DNA from: an uncultured Campylobacter sp. | Lineage (GTDB): Bacteria > Campylobacterota > Campylobacteria > Campylobacterales > Campylobacteraceae | Length of the DNA: 5,033 bases | Direction: 5' to 3' | Assembly (NCBI RefSeq): GCF_938045625.1 | Contig: NZ_CALIAV010000094.1 | Location: 1 to 5,033 of the forward strand | Shown here: piece by piece, positions 5,016 through 5,033 of the stretch | Numbering within the stretch: the first letter of the stretch is position 1 | Layout of the letters: each line of letters opens with the position of its first letter | The notes under the pieces: generated by a model | Database searches by the model: none | What the model was told of the DNA's origin: nothing | Seen by the model: only the letters and a program-made list of their open reading frames with translations | Position numbers and translations under genes: made by a program

Positions 5016-5033
5016 GCAAATTAAGTTCTTTGA

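Overview
The window looks like a piece of a chromosome from a higher-GC Campylobacter, of the C. showae / C. rectus / C. curvus / C. gracilis kind. Three things suggest this: the fliQ-murB gene pair, known in Campylobacter and Helicobacter; a futalosine-pathway menaquinone gene; and a very high density of the hexamer AAATTT (about 40 copies counted by eye) in otherwise fairly GC-balanced DNA. The genus is an inference; nothing here names the species.

Plus strand, 1-1437: a tightly packed run of three genes. The 3' part of a probable mqnD (menaquinone synthesis) overlaps fliQ (flagellar export channel) by one base in TAATG. fliQ overlaps murB (peptidoglycan precursor synthesis) by four bases in ATGA. 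These look like co-transcribed, translationally coupled housekeeping genes.

Plus strand, 1460-2590: a separate unit with a consensus -10 box (TATAAT), a strong Shine-Dalgarno and a secreted, cysteine-paired Sel1-like repeat protein. The reading frame is broken by a single TAA at 2322-2324. The same frame continues without further damage to 2558 and encodes two more clean Cys-pair repeats, so the gene appears to be a recently interrupted (or mis-sequenced) allele. A hairpin follows it.

Minus strand, 4860-2699: two genes face the plus-strand genes convergently. One is a 502-residue membrane protein with an N-terminal PAP2-type lipid phosphatase/phosphotransferase domain and a C-terminal dual-specificity phosphatase domain, an architecture like E. 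coli YnbD. It carries an unusual low-complexity insert of about 60 residues inside the phosphatase domain. Downstream of it is a small unrecognised membrane protein of 150 residues. A perfect 11-bp inverted repeat sits between the convergent gene ends.

Right edge, 4861-5033: no gene seen. It holds the presumed promoter region of the PAP2-phosphatase gene, with a tandem 8-bp repeat and two AT-rich inverted repeats.

No RNA genes, insertion sequences, CRISPR arrays or phage genes were seen. I find no convincing new multi-gene system. The points most worth a second look are the interrupted Sel1-like gene and the insert-bearing PAP2-phosphatase fusion.
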